Below, in pieces: positions 63,856 through 64,000 of a stretch of DNA of 64,000 nt (the stretch's first letter is position 1; each line of letters starts with the position of its first letter). Source of the DNA: CAVQEK01 sp963711495 (GTDB taxonomy: Bacteria > Bacteroidota > Bacteroidia > Cytophagales > Cyclobacteriaceae); NCBI GenBank assembly GCA_963711495.1, contig CAVQEK010000003.1, forward strand, positions 62,001-126,000, written 5' to 3'. The translations under genes were made by a program, and so were the position numbers. The notes under the pieces were generated by a model. It saw only the letters and a list, made by a program, of their open reading frames with translations. It made no database searches and was not told the origin of the DNA.

Positions 63856-64000
63856 TTAATTTTTCAATTCTTCTTTCAGTTCAGGATAGTGTTGAACAAT
63901 TTTCAACAGCACTGTCATTGAAAAAGCTTTAACGGCCACTGGTTCTTTGGCGGAACTCAGGTAACCAAAACAAAGGTCCGCAACTTTGCCCATCTGATCA
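63856..64000 (-). CDS. 3' end of an unknown helical protein, 5' truncated by the window edge
   Basis: 47 residues visible, entering from the right edge: DQMGKVADLCFGYLSSAKEP, VAVKAFSMTVLLKIVQHYPE, LKEELKN, then TAA at 63856. The helical, HEAT-repeat-like pattern (SAKEPVAVKAFSMTVL) suggests a repeat protein. No family is recognised. The frame continues for 27 more codons after the stop (see the separate entry), so the gene may be broken near its end. Confidence 0.55.
   Translation of the reverse strand, partial: DQMGKVADLCFGYLSSAKEPVAVKAFSMTVLLKIVQHYPELKEELKN

Noticed and set aside
1..64000. CRISPR array, insertion sequence, prophage, rRNA or tRNA gene
   Set aside because: No repeated spacer pattern, transposase, integrase, phage structural gene, or RNA-gene core motif was seen in any intergenic stretch.

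Overview
The window looks like chromosomal DNA of a member of the Bacteroidota (about 40-45% GC by eye). Evidence: a C-terminal type IX secretion (T9SS) sorting domain, an N-acylornithine-type carbamoyltransferase inside an arginine operon led by a GNAT enzyme, many signal-peptide proteins ending in AQ or AYAQ, almost no purine-rich Shine-Dalgarno sites, and several GTG/TTG starts. A Saprospiria- or Chitinophagales-like lineage is a guess; no rRNA, tRNA, insertion sequence, prophage or CRISPR array was seen.

Layout. 1-11.4 kb is mostly housekeeping: the end of a DUF3445 heme N-demethylase-like gene, a FucP-type sugar transporter, an OmpA-type envelope protein, sucC, a LolD-type ATPase, a Prx-Q peroxiredoxin, a nitroreductase, an EamA transporter, a YebC-type protein, and an NAD-salvage pair (nicotinate phosphoribosyltransferase and nicotinamidase). 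11.5-16 kb holds an FtsX/MacB permease with a small two-TM partner, and an exported MORN-2 repeat protein. 16.2-21.1 kb holds topA followed by a sirtuin, then a SixA phosphatase followed by a SpeD-SpeE fusion for spermidine synthesis.

22-31.3 kb is the most unusual part. After pgi comes a tight four-gene minus-strand operon of exported proteins: a small Ig-like protein with a C-terminal membrane segment, a 1406-residue cadherin/T9SS surface protein, a caspase-fold protease with intact His/Cys, and a papain-fold protein whose catalytic Cys and His are replaced by Ala and Gln. 31.6-35.8 kb holds smc and a small membrane-anchored protein. 36-43.1 kb is a compact arginine operon: GNAT, argG, argC, N-acylornithine carbamoyltransferase, argB, argE-like, argH. 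It has no argD or argJ, and its carbamoyltransferase has Ser at the position known to set acetyl versus succinyl specificity.

44.3-62 kb is a carbohydrate and sugar-acid region: an exported RraA-like protein with a BASS transporter, a Tat-exported enolase-superfamily dehydratase, a Tat-exported Gfo/Idh/MocA oxidoreductase, a DUF1080 (3-keto-glycoside hydrolase-like) protein, a MATE transporter, a ribose-type ABC transporter, a sugar-porter MFS, a lipoprotein aldose 1-epimerase, an exported beta-propeller protein and a tandem alpha/beta hydrolase. Together they suggest oxidative breakdown of sugars or sugar acids in the periplasm, followed by uptake. The window ends with a class V PLP enzyme and the 3' end of a minus-strand gene with an in-frame stop before what looks like its natural C terminus.

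All calls come from reading the sequence and remembered family motifs; no database search was run.
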